Assembly: GCA_040275425.1 (NCBI GenBank)
Contig: JBEOKB010000221.1
Span: forward strand, 1-11,942
Direction of reading: 5' to 3'
DNA from: Pinisolibacter sp040275425
GTDB taxonomy: Bacteria; Pseudomonadota; Alphaproteobacteria; Rhizobiales; Ancalomicrobiaceae
DNA: 11,942 nt
The notes below the pieces were generated by a model. It saw nothing but the letters and a program-made list of their open reading frames with translations. It was not told where the DNA came from and did no database searches. Below are positions 5,875 through 11,942 of this stretch, piece by piece (position 1 is the first letter of the stretch; the number at the start of each line of letters is the position of its first letter). Position numbers and translations under genes: made by a program.

Positions 5875-6069
5875 GGAAGCCGCTCGCCGGGCGACGAGAA
5901 GACCCGGCATTGGGGAAGGTGTTAACCACCGCCGTGGAATCCTCTGGGAACCGCACCGCCGTCGTCGAGAACCGGCACCGAAGCTGCTACGGCCACGGAT
6001 GCGGTTCGCAACGGGACGGGGACGGGCGCGATCCCGACCGGCTCGACGCCGACGAGGAGAATGTGTGCG

Positions 6070-6609
6070 ATGACCCAGGACGTTCCCAGCGAGATCGGCG
6101 GCGCTCACGGCGAGACCATCGACTTCGCCACCCGATTCGCCGGCTCGGAGACCTTCCGCACGCTGTTCCGCGAGGGCATGGCCCTGGTCGAGGAGACCGC
6201 CTCCTATCTCGACGGCCCCGGCCGCGCCGAGAGCCGCGGCCTGTCCCGCGCCGCCTCGCTGATCTACGCCACCGAGTCGATGCGCCTCACCACCCGCCTG
6301 ATGCAGCTGGCCTCCTGGCTCCTGCTCCAGCGCGCCGTCAACGAGGGTGAGATGACCCAGGCCCAGGCCGGGGTCGAGAAGTCCAAGGTCCGCCTCGAGA
6401 ACCGCGCCGTCGACCGCACCGGCCCCGGCTGGGACGAGGTGCCCGAGACCCTGCGCTCGCTGGTGGAGCGCTCGCAGCGCCTCCAGGACCGCATCCGCAA
6501 GCTCGACGAAGCGATCTACGCCGAAGGCGAGGAAGCCCCCAGGGCCACCCCCAACCCGGTCGCCGACCAGCTCGGCCTGCTCTCCCGCGCCTTCACCGAA
6601 AAAGACTGA
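6070..6609 (+). CDS. rcdA: RcdA/DUF1465-family protein (regulator of CtrA degradation)
   Basis: A 179-residue, mostly helical soluble protein with the family's hallmark segments: IDFATRFAGSETFRTLFREGMALVEE at the N-terminus, ESRGLSRAASLIYATESMRLTTRLMQLASWLL in the middle, and KLDEAIY followed by a flexible C-terminal tail. In Caulobacter, RcdA is a three-helix-bundle adaptor that works with CpdR and PopA to bring CtrA and other substrates to the ClpXP protease during the cell cycle; the family is confined to Alphaproteobacteria. The start at 6070 is preferred over the ATG at 6061 because GAGGAG (6054-6059) is 10 bases from the former but only one base from the latter. It is convergent with rpmE across a shared terminator. 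The family call is confident; that it acts on CtrA here is inferred from relatives. Confidence 0.85.
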   Translation: MTQDVPSEIGGAHGETIDFATRFAGSETFRTLFREGMALVEETASYLDGPGRAESRGLSRAASLIYATESMRLTTRLMQLASWLLLQRAVNEGEMTQAQAGVEKSKVRLENRAVDRTGPGWDEVPETLRSLVERSQRLQDRIRKLDEAIYAEGEEAPRATPNPVADQLGLLSRAFTEKD

Positions 6610-6641
6610 GCGCACGCCGAGCCCCCGGGCCGCCGCGACCT

Positions 6642-6707
6642 CCCGGACGACGAAAAACCCCGGTCTCGCGACCGGGGTTTGTTCATTCTCGGGACCTGTC
6701 GTCCGGG
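6642..6707. terminator. Bidirectional terminator between rcdA and rpmE, with nested outer arms
   Basis: The core is a perfect 11-bp stem, AAACCCCGGTC (6655-6665) and GACCGGGGTTT (6670-6680), with a TCGC loop. It gives TTT on the + strand and TTTTT on the minus strand, so it can end both convergent genes. A second pair of perfect 10-base arms, CCCGGACGAC (6642-6651) and GTCGTCCGGG (6698-6707), encloses it, making an unusually large structure. Confidence 0.85.
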
Positions 6708-6712
6708 GTCGA

Positions 6713-6934
6713 TCAGAGACCGAAACCCTTGAACTTGTCCTTGAAGCGCGAGATGCGGCCGCCACGGTCGAGCAGCTGCTGCGAACCGCCGGTCCACGCC
6801 GGATGCGACAGCGGATCGATGTCGAGGTTCAGCGTGTCGCCGTCCTTGCCCAGCGTCGAGCGGGTCAGGAATTCGGTGCCGTCGGTCATCACGACCTTGA
6901 TGGTGTGATAGTCGGGATGGATGCCCTGCTTCAT
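6713..6934 (-). CDS. rpmE: Ribosomal protein bL31
   Basis: A 73-residue 50S subunit protein, with MKQGIHPDYHTIKVVMTDGT at the start, then STLGKDGDTLNLDIDP, HPAWTG and a basic C-terminus (RISRFKDKFKGFGL). This is the alphaproteobacterial form without the CxxC zinc ligands; no Cys is present at all. bL31 bridges the two ribosomal subunits. The ATG at 6934 is chosen because homologues begin MK(x)xIHPxYH; the frame is open 13 codons further upstream (to 6973) but that part is unlike L31. A GGGG lies 6 bases before the ATG. The gene is followed by the bidirectional terminator at 6655-6680 and preceded by a long leader with a hairpin. Confidence 0.95.
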   Translation of the reverse strand: MKQGIHPDYHTIKVVMTDGTEFLTRSTLGKDGDTLNLDIDPLSHPAWTGGSQQLLDRGGRISRFKDKFKGFGL

Positions 6935-7030
6935 CGTGGTGCCCCGTTTGGTGACCCACCCGACGGCGCGCACTCAGGTGCGGCGCGAGAGCGATCACGC
7001 GATCTTCGAATGTCCTTCGACGAAAGACGA

Positions 7031-7056
7031 GGCCGCGCTGGCTGTACAACGCGGCC
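7031..7056 (-). promoter_or_regulatory. Hairpin in the predicted rpmE mRNA leader
   Basis: GGCCGCG (7031-7037) and CGCGGCC (7050-7056) form a perfect 7-bp GC stem around a 12-base loop (TTGTACAGCCAG in the mRNA sense). If the promoter at 7076-7104 is right, it lies within the first 40 bases of a leader about 135 bases long. L31 mRNA leaders that bind ribosomal protein are known in other bacterial groups; this one does not match a motif I recognise. Confidence 0.4.
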
Positions 7057-7075
7057 GTCCCGTCGGTTCGGCGGC

Positions 7076-7104
7076 TCTATAGCCCATCTCGGCGCATCGA
7101 ACAA
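7076..7104 (-). promoter_or_regulatory. Predicted sigma-70-type promoter for rpmE
   Basis: On the minus strand: -35 TTGTTC (7104-7099), a 17-base spacer, and -10 TATAGA (7081-7076), preceded by C in both boxes as in the CTTGAC/CTATAT form common in Rhizobiales. Transcription would start near 7069, leaving a leader of about 135 bases before the ATG at 6934. Confidence 0.55.
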
Positions 7105-7126
7105 GCGCCGAAGCGCCGTCTCCCCG

Positions 7127-7148
7127 CGCCGATCGTCGTCGATCGGCG
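7127..7148. repeat. 9-bp hairpin between the divergent rpmE and ABC genes
   Basis: CGCCGATCG (7127-7135) pairs perfectly with CGATCGGCG (7140-7148) around TCGT. No T-run follows on either strand. It lies upstream of the rpmE promoter and 142 bases before the ABC gene; it may be an operator. The rest of 7105-7289 shows no clear promoter for the ABC gene by eye. Confidence 0.4.
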
Positions 7149-7289
7149 TGCTCCGATCGCCCGAATTCACCAGCCCCGTCGATTCCGGTCGAGAAGGGCT
7201 TGATCACGACCACCGTTTCGCGTCAAGGAACAGCCTTTCCCGCCGCCGCCGGGCTCCCTCGGCGCGGCTTCAGGACGAGGACTTCGACC

Positions 7290-9104
7290 GTGGCGAGATC
7301 CCAGAAGACCGACGCGACGCCGACCTCCGGCGACCGGCCCGCCCGGCGCTCCGTGCGCCCGCTGGCCTCGCTGCTGCCCTATGTCGCGCGCCACCGGATC
7401 CATGCCTTCGCCGCGCTGATCGCGCTCGTCGCGGCCGCCGGCGTCACGCTGGCGCTGCCGCTGGCCGTGCGCCGCATGATCGATCACGGCTTCTCCGCCA
7501 CCGACAGTGCCTTCATCGATCGCTACTTCGCGGTGCTCCTCATCCTGGCCGGCGCCCTCGCCCTCGCCTCCGCCTCCCGCTTCTATCTGGTGACCTGGCT
7601 CGGCGAGCGCATCGTCTCGGATCTGCGCACCGAGGTCTTCGCCCACGTCACCCGCCTGTCGTCGGACTTCTTCGACCGCTCGCAGTCGGGCGAGATCGTC
7701 TCGCGCCTGACCGCCGACGCCACCCAGATCAAGGCCGCCGTCGGCGCCTCCGCCTCGATCGCCCTGCGCAACTTCTTCCTGTTCGTCGGCGCCGTCGCCA
7801 TGATGGTCGTCACCAGCCCGCGGCTGTCGGCCCTGGTTCTGCTCGCCATCCCCTTCATCGTGCTGCCGCTGGTCGCCTTCGGCCGCAAGGTGCGCGCCAA
7901 GTCGCGCACCGCCCAGGACACCCTCGCCGCCGCCGCCGCCTTCGCCTCCGAATGCATCGGCGCCGTGCGCGCCCTCCAGGCCTTCACCAACGAGAAGAGC
8001 GCCGTCGCCCACTTCGGCGGCGCCGTCGAGCGCGCCTTCGAGGCCGCCCGCTCCTCCACCCGCGCCCGCGCGCTGTTGACCGCCGTCGCCATCTTCATGG
8101 TGTTCGGCTCGGTCGTCGCGGTCCTGTGGATCGGCGCCACCGACGTGCTCGAGGGCCGTCTCACCCCCGGCACGCTGTCGCAGTTCGTGCTCTATTCGGT
8201 CTTCGCCGCCGGCGCCCTCGGCGAGCTCTCGCAGGTCTGGGGCGAGATCGCCCAGGCCTCGGGCGCGGCCGAGCGCCTCGCCGAGCTCCTCGCCGAGAAG
8301 CCGACCATCGCCGCCCCGGCGAACCCCGTCGCCCTGCCCGAACCGGCGCGCGGCGACGTCGCCTTCGAGGGCGTCCGCTTCGCCTATCCGTCCGCGCCCG
8401 ATCGCGTCATCCTCGAGAACATCGATCTGGCGGTGCGCCCCGGCGAGAAGATCGCCCTGGTCGGCCCCTCCGGCGCCGGCAAGTCGACCCTGTTCCACCT
8501 GCTGCTGCGCTACTACGACCCCGCCTCCGGCAGCGTCCGGGTCGACGGCGTCGACGTGGCCGAGGCCGATCCGACCGCCGTGCGCGACCGCATCGCCATC
8601 GTGCCGCAGGACACGGTGATCTTCGCCGACACCGTGATGGAGAACATCCGCTACGGCCGCCGCGACGCCTCCGACGAGGAGGTGATCGCCGCCGCCCGCA
8701 CCGCTCTCGTCGACGAATTCGTCGAGAAGCTGCCCGACGGCTGGTCGACCCAGGTCGGCGAGCGCGGCGTCATGCTCTCCGGCGGTCAGCGTCAGCGCCT
8801 CGCCATCGCCCGCGCCGTGCTGCGTGCCGCGCCGATCCTTCTGCTCGACGAGGCGACCAGCGCCCTCGACGCCGAGAGCGAGGCCCTCGTCCACACCGCG
8901 CTCGAGCGTCTGATGATCGGCCGTACCACCCTGGTCATCGCCCATCGCCTGGCGACGGTTCTGGCCTGCGACCGCATCCTGGTGCTCGACGGCGGCCGCA
9001 TCGTCGAAGAGGGCACCCACGAGGAACTGGTCGGCCGCGACGGTCTCTATGCCCGCCTCGCCCGCCTCCAGTTCCAGGGCGGCGCCGGCACCGAGGCGCC
9101 CTGA
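7290..9104 (+). CDS. ABC transporter, fused membrane and ATPase domains (MsbA/ABCB-type exporter half)
   Basis: A 604-residue half-transporter that would work as a homodimer in the inner membrane. A six-helix membrane domain (about 20-330) begins PLASLLPYVARHRIHAFAAL and contains the exporter-type SGEIVSRLTAD loop. The ATPase domain is complete: Walker A GPSGAGKST (392-400), signature LSGGQRQ (496-502), Walker B ILLLDEATSALD (Asp520, Glu521), H-loop His552. The GTG at 7290 is chosen because GAGGA (7277-7281) sits 8 bases before it; an in-frame TTG at 7200 has a GAAGGG only one base away and would add an Arg/Thr-rich tail unlike the family. The substrate cannot be told: lipid, peptide and drug exporters share this layout. 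The gene is divergent from rpmE and nothing follows it in the same direction. Confidence 0.93.
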   Translation: MARSQKTDATPTSGDRPARRSVRPLASLLPYVARHRIHAFAALIALVAAAGVTLALPLAVRRMIDHGFSATDSAFIDRYFAVLLILAGALALASASRFYLVTWLGERIVSDLRTEVFAHVTRLSSDFFDRSQSGEIVSRLTADATQIKAAVGASASIALRNFFLFVGAVAMMVVTSPRLSALVLLAIPFIVLPLVAFGRKVRAKSRTAQDTLAAAAAFASECIGAVRALQAFTNEKSAVAHFGGAVERAFEAARSSTRARALLTAVAIFMVFGSVVAVLWIGATDVLEGRLTPGTLSQFVLYSVFAAGALGELSQVWGEIAQASGAAERLAELLAEKPTIAAPANPVALPEPARGDVAFEGVRFAYPSAPDRVILENIDLAVRPGEKIALVGPSGAGKSTLFHLLLRYYDPASGSVRVDGVDVAEADPTAVRDRIAIVPQDTVIFADTVMENIRYGRRDASDEEVIAAARTALVDEFVEKLPDGWSTQVGERGVMLSGGQRQRLAIARAVLRAAPILLLDEATSALDAESEALVHTALERLMIGRTTLVIAHRLATVLACDRILVLDGGRIVEEGTHEELVGRDGLYARLARLQFQGGAGTEAP

Positions 9105-9125
9105 GACCGTCCCTCGAGGTCGTGA

Positions 9126-9244
9126 GGAGGTCCTTCATGGTGGGGTGGCGGCGCGGGCTGCCTCGAACCACGAAGGGCCGATGGGCACGGCCTCCCGACG
9201 CCTCGCCCTTCGAGACGCACCCGCGACGCTCCTCGGGGTGAAGC
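9126..9244. repeat. Palindromic intergenic repeat, copy 2 (degenerate)
   Basis: It shares both ends with the repeat at 4832-4952: GGAGGTCCTTCAT (9126-9138) and CCTCGGGGTGAAGC (9231-9244), in the same orientation and almost the same length (119 versus 121 bases). Inner arms are shorter, CGAAGGGC (9171-9178) against GCCCTTCG (9205-9212). Like copy 1 it lies just after the stop of a + strand gene (22 bases here). The rest of 9105-9318 holds no gene. At 9280-9297 an imperfect hairpin lies just beyond the stop of the LacI gene, without a T-run. Confidence 0.7.
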
Positions 9245-9318
9245 GAACGATGGGCTGAACCGGATACTCCCCCGGCCCCCTCGAACACGCGTCCGAGCAC
9301 GAATTCCCCGCGCACGTC

Positions 9319-10320
9319 TCACCGCTGCGCCGTCGACCCGCGCGCGATCAGACGCCCCGCGAGAACGACCTTGCGCGGCGCCATCTCCGGCAGACGCAGC
9401 CGCTCGAACAGCAGGTCCATCGCCGTGCGCCCGATGTCGGCGACCGGCTGCTCGATCACGGTGAGGCCGGAGCCGACCAGATCGGTCCAGGTCTCGTTGT
9501 CGAAGCCGGCGATCGCCACGTCGTCGGTCCGCGCCGGACCCGCGCCGCGCGCCAGCCCCAGCGCCCGCGCCGCCTTGAAGATGCCGAGCAGGATCAGGCC
9601 GTTCGAGGCGATGAACGCCTCCGGCCGATCGGGCGACGCCAATCGCCGCGTCGTCTCCGCCTCCGCCGCCTCGGCATTGGGCGCCAGAAACGCCGTGTCC
9701 GGCTCGAGCCCGTGCGCCCGCATCGCCGCGACGTAGCCGTCGTGCCGCTCGATCGCCGTCTGCGAGGTGTTGCCGAACAGACCGGCGATCCGCCGCATCC
9801 CCCGCCCGGCGAGATGCTCGACCAGCGCCGCCGCCGCGCCCGCGTTGTCGATCACCACCGCGTCGTGCACGCCCGGCGGCCCCGCGCGGTCGACCAGCAC
9901 CACGGGAAAGTCGAACTCGATCTCGGGCAACCGCGCCGCCGTGGTCCGCGTCGGCGCATAGATCAGCCCGGTGATCCGCTCCTCCTGCATCAGCCTGAGA
10001 TACATCTCCTCGCGCGCCGGGTTCTCGTCGGTGTTGCACAACACCACCCGCATCTCCGAGCGATAGGCCGCGTCCTCCACCGCCCGGCTGAGGGTGGTGA
10101 AGAACGGATTGCGGATGTCCGACACCACCAGCCCGATCGTCCTGGAGTGCTGCGAGCGCAACCGTCGCGCCGACAGATTCGGTCGGTAGCCGGTCGCCCG
10201 CACCGCCGCCTCCACCTTCTCGCGCAGATCGGCGCTGACCGGCCCGTTTCCGAGCACCCGCGACACCGTCGCCGCCGAGACGCCGGCCGCTCTGGCCACG
10301 TCCTTGATCCCGATCGACAT
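9319..10320 (-). CDS. LacI-family transcriptional repressor, probably of the fructose PTS genes
   Basis: A 333-residue regulator. The N-terminal helix-turn-helix, IKDVARAAGVSAATVSRVLG (about 4-23), and hinge helix NLSARRLRSQ contact DNA. The rest is a periplasmic-binding-protein-like sugar-sensing core (TIGLVVSDIRNPFFTTLSRAVE; ITGLIYAPT; VAIAGFDNE). LacI proteins are dimers that release DNA on binding a sugar or sugar phosphate. It is divergent from fruB, and the palindrome at 10431-10452 has the LacI-type central CG, so it is likely a local FruR-like repressor; the effector (fructose, or fructose-1-phosphate) is inferred. The ATG at 10320 is chosen to place the helix-turn-helix at the very N-terminus as usual; an in-frame ATG at 10341 would add 7 residues. 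Neither has a strong ribosome site. A degenerate operator lies at 10323-10336, suggesting autoregulation. Confidence 0.92.
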   Translation of the reverse strand: MSIGIKDVARAAGVSAATVSRVLGNGPVSADLREKVEAAVRATGYRPNLSARRLRSQHSRTIGLVVSDIRNPFFTTLSRAVEDAAYRSEMRVVLCNTDENPAREEMYLRLMQEERITGLIYAPTRTTAARLPEIEFDFPVVLVDRAGPPGVHDAVVIDNAGAAAALVEHLAGRGMRRIAGLFGNTSQTAIERHDGYVAAMRAHGLEPDTAFLAPNAEAAEAETTRRLASPDRPEAFIASNGLILLGIFKAARALGLARGAGPARTDDVAIAGFDNETWTDLVGSGLTVIEQPVADIGRTAMDLLFERLRLPEMAPRKVVLAGRLIARGSTAQR

Positions 10321-10322
10321 TT

Positions 10323-10336
10323 TGAAAACGATCTCA
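10323..10336. promoter_or_regulatory. Second, degenerate operator next to the LacI start
   Basis: TGAAAACGATCTCA matches the core TGAAAACGTTTTCA of the 10431-10452 palindrome at 12 of 14 positions, with one half-site intact. It lies 3 bases before the repressor ATG and about 40 bases into its predicted transcript, suited to autorepression by roadblock or looping between the two sites, whose centres are about 112 bases apart. Confidence 0.5.
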
Positions 10337-10375
10337 CTCATTTGGTCAAAAATCGCCGCGACATTGTGCGACGCA

Positions 10376-10389
10376 GCAACGATTGTTGC
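10376..10389. promoter_or_regulatory. Inverted repeat at the repressor's own promoter
   Basis: GCAAC (10376-10380) and GTTGC (10385-10389) flank GATT and cover the -10 box and start site predicted for the LacI gene. It differs from the 10431-10452 operator and could bind another factor, or be chance. Confidence 0.3.
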
Positions 10390-10410
10390 AGAAAAATACC
10401 GCTTTGACAA
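10382..10410 (-). promoter_or_regulatory. Predicted promoter of the LacI-family gene
   Basis: On the minus strand: -35 TTGTCA (10410-10405), 17-base spacer, -10 AACAAT (10387-10382), with five and four matches of six. The start would be near 10375, giving a leader of about 55 bases. Its -35 box overlaps that of the fruB promoter on the other strand. Confidence 0.5.
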
Positions 10411-10433
10411 CGAGATACCCGTTGACGCACGAT
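10404..10433 (+). promoter_or_regulatory. Predicted promoter of fruB
   Basis: A perfect -35 TTGACA (10404-10409) is followed after 18 bases by a weak -10, CACGAT (10428-10433). Transcription would start near 10440, in the centre of the 22-base operator, so a bound repressor would block it. A second -35-like TTGACG (10422-10427) is an alternative, with its -10 inside the operator. Confidence 0.4.
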
Positions 10434-10452
10434 ATGAAAACGTTTTCATATC
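10431..10452. promoter_or_regulatory. 22-base perfect palindromic operator (LacI type)
   Basis: GATATGAAAAC (10431-10441) is followed at once by its exact reverse complement. The core TGAAAACGTTTTCA with a central CG is the classic shape of LacI/GalR-family sites. It is like the cre consensus and one base per half longer than the Cra/FruR core TGAAACGTTTCA. It lies 31 bases before the fruB start and in front of the divergent LacI gene, which is its most likely binder. Confidence 0.85.
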
Positions 10453-10482
10453 ACCTCCATCGAAACCGTCGAGGAACTCGCC

Positions 10483-11942
10483 ATGGCCTCCGCCGATCTG
10501 CTCTCGACCGACCTCGTCCGCCTCGGCGCCCGCCCGGCCACCAAGGCGGCGGCGATCCGCGAAGCCGCCCAGATGCTGATCGCCGCCGGCTGCATCGATC
10601 CGGCCTATGCCGAGAGCATGCTGCGCCGGGAGGAGGTCGCCGACACCTTCCTCGGCCACGGCGTCGCCATCCCCCACGGCATGGTCGAGGACCGGGCGAT
10701 GATCCGCCGCAACGGCCTCGCCATCCTCCAGGTTCCGGCCGGCGTGGTGTGGAACGAGGGCCGCGAGGCCACCCTGGTCGTGGCCATCGCCGCCCAGTCC
10801 GACGCCCACATCACCATGCTGCGCCGCCTCGCCCGCCTGTTGCAGGACGACGCCGCGCTCGAGACCCTGCGCGTGACCGAGGACCCCCGCGTCGTCGTCG
10901 CCGCCCTCACCGGCGAGCCGATCGAGACCGCGCCGAGCGCCCCCGCCGCCGATCTCGCCGAGCGCTTCGACTGGGTGGTCGACTATCCCGCCGGCCTGCA
11001 CGCCCGCCCCGCCGCCCACTGGGTCGACACCGCGCGCCGCGCCTCCGCCCGCCTCCAGATCCGCGTGCGCGACCGCCTCGCCGATCCGCGCAACCTCGTC
11101 GCCCTGCTCCAGCTCGGCCTCGTCGCCGGCGACCCCGTCGTGGTCTCCGCCGAAGGCCCCGGCGCGAGCGAGGCTCTCGCCCAGATGCGCGAGGCGATCA
11201 CCGGCCTCACCCTCCAGGAGAAGGCCGACGCCGCCAAGGCCGCCGCCCGCGCCGCCGTCCCCGTCGACGGCTGGACCCCGCCGACCGCCCTGCCCTCGAT
11301 CGTCGGTCTCTCCGCCGCCCCCGGCCTCGCCGTCGGCCGCGTCCACGTCGCCCGGGCCGCCGAGGTGGTGATCCCGGACGTGCCGGTGCCGCTGGTCGAA
11401 GGAGGACGCCTGCTCGACGAGGCGATCGTCGCCACCCGCCAGAGCCTCGCCGTCCTCGCCGACGACACCCGCCGCCGCCTCGGCGCGAGCGAAGCCGGCA
11501 TCTTCGACGCCCAGGCCGAATTCCTCGCCGACACCGATCTCGTCACCCTGGCCTGCCGTCTGATGGTCGAAGGCCACGGCCCGGCCTGGGCCTGGGCCGA
11601 ATCGATCGAGCGCACCGCCCTCTCCCTCTCCGCCCTCGGCAATCCGCTGCTCGCCGCCCGAGCGACGGATCTGCGCGACGTCGGCCGCCGCGTCCTCGCT
11701 CGCCTCGCCCCCGAGACGGCCTCCGGCGCGGCGGCCGACCTTCCCGACGGCCCGGTGATCCTCGTCGCCGACGATCTCACCCCGTCGGACACCGCCGGTC
11801 TCGACACCACCCGCATCGTCGGCCTCGCCACCGCCAGGGGTGGCCCGACTTCCCACACCGCCATCCTCGCCCGCACCCTCGGCCTGCCCGCCCTCGTCGC
11901 CGGCGGCGACGCTCTGCTCGACCTCGCCGAAGGCTCGCAAGC
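10483..11942 (+). CDS. fruB: Fructose PTS multiphosphoryl transfer protein EIIA-HPr-EI, 3' end outside the window
   Basis: The frame is open to the right edge (486 codons seen; such proteins are usually about 830-850 residues). Domains in order: EIIA-Fru (about 1-145), with the phosphorylated His65 in GHGVAIPHG; HPr (about 160-245), with His173 in PAGLHARPAAHWV; and enzyme I from about 272 (IVGLSAAPGLAVGRV), with its His458 in GGPTSHTAILAR. The fusion passes phosphate from PEP via EI, HPr and EIIA to a membrane EIIBC that makes fructose-1-phosphate; fruK and fruA are expected beyond the edge. The ATG at 10483 has GAGGA (10471-10475) with 7 bases of spacing. In the HPr part, the site matching regulatory Ser46 appears to be Asn (DPRNLVALLQLG), so HPr-kinase control through this domain is unlikely. 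The cytoplasmic location is inferred from the family. Confidence 0.95.
   Translation, partial: MASADLLSTDLVRLGARPATKAAAIREAAQMLIAAGCIDPAYAESMLRREEVADTFLGHGVAIPHGMVEDRAMIRRNGLAILQVPAGVVWNEGREATLVVAIAAQSDAHITMLRRLARLLQDDAALETLRVTEDPRVVVAALTGEPIETAPSAPAADLAERFDWVVDYPAGLHARPAAHWVDTARRASARLQIRVRDRLADPRNLVALLQLGLVAGDPVVVSAEGPGASEALAQMREAITGLTLQEKADAAKAAARAAVPVDGWTPPTALPSIVGLSAAPGLAVGRVHVARAAEVVIPDVPVPLVEGGRLLDEAIVATRQSLAVLADDTRRRLGASEAGIFDAQAEFLADTDLVTLACRLMVEGHGPAWAWAESIERTALSLSALGNPLLAARATDLRDVGRRVLARLAPETASGAAADLPDGPVILVADDLTPSDTAGLDTTRIVGLATARGGPTSHTAILARTLGLPALVAGGDALLDLAEGSQ

Noticed and set aside
5924..5930. CtrA box before rcdA (TTAACC half-site)
   Set aside because: No second TTAA half-site at the required 7-base spacing; the other TTAA motifs near 5447 and 5749 are also single.
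6061..6069. ATG at 6061 as the rcdA start
   Set aside because: Only one base separates it from GAGGAG; the ATG at 6070 has workable spacing.
7200..7289. TTG at 7200 as the ABC transporter start
   Set aside because: Its purine-rich site is one base away and the added residues do not look like the family; GTG 7290 has GAGGA at 8 bases.
7167..9020. Long minus-strand frame opposite the ABC transporter
   Set aside because: Low-complexity Gly/Ala/Glu/Gln shadow of the ABC gene; the + strand has all ATPase motifs.
10321..11940. A minus-strand open frame continuing upstream of the LacI gene to the right edge
   Set aside because: It is antisense to the clearly recognised EIIA-HPr-EI gene and is Gly/Ala/Asp-rich with no domain. 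The LacI helix-turn-helix begins right after 10320.
1..11942. CRISPR array, insertion sequence, prophage or attachment site
   Set aside because: No regularly spaced direct repeats, transposase or integrase motifs, or tRNA-linked direct repeats were seen.

Overview
The window is very G+C-rich DNA, with third codon positions almost all C or G in the large genes. It looks like the chromosome of an alphaproteobacterium, most likely of the Hyphomicrobiales (Rhizobiales) type. The best markers are an RcdA/DUF1465-family gene (a family restricted to Alphaproteobacteria), a cysteine-free ribosomal protein L31 of the type usual in that class, and a fused EIIA-HPr-EI fructose phosphotransferase. No genus is claimed. 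I see no prophage, insertion sequence, CRISPR array, tRNA or rRNA.

Layout. 2-1102 (+): Sel1-repeat protein, cut by the left edge. 1208-1996 (+): inositol-monophosphatase family enzyme (SuhB type). 2150-3163, 3166-4176 and 4187-4792 (+): a tight three-gene operon coding for a MotA/TolQ/ExbB-like channel subunit, an OmpA/MotB-like peptidoglycan-anchored partner and a GNAT acetyltransferase. 4793-5084: intergenic DNA with a nested palindromic repeat, whose relative lies at 9126-9244. 5085-5354 (-): small unknown protein. 5355-6069: a region with visibly less G+C holding a coding-like remnant, several strong palindromes, a possible 22-codon ORF and a textbook intrinsic terminator on the + strand. 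6070-6609 (+): RcdA-like cell-cycle adaptor, convergent across a shared terminator with rpmE (6713-6934, -). 7290-9104 (+): ABC exporter, divergent from rpmE. 9319-10320 (-): LacI-family repressor, divergent from fruB (10483 to the right edge, +).

How the genes fit together. The channel and OmpA proteins form a predicted ion-driven envelope motor or energy-coupling pair with no flagellar genes nearby. The LacI regulator and fruB share a 162-base control region. In it a perfect 22-base palindrome with a CG centre, a second degenerate copy by the repressor start, and two divergent promoters with overlapping -35 boxes suggest a compact fructose-responsive switch. fruB would feed phosphate from PEP through EI, HPr and EIIA to a membrane EIIBC expected beyond the right edge.

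The least explained DNA is 5355-5874: its open frames do not look like the rest of the genome, yet it carries a unidirectional terminator and consecutive hairpins. It may hold an undescribed small RNA or small-protein gene beside rcdA, or decayed gene fragments.
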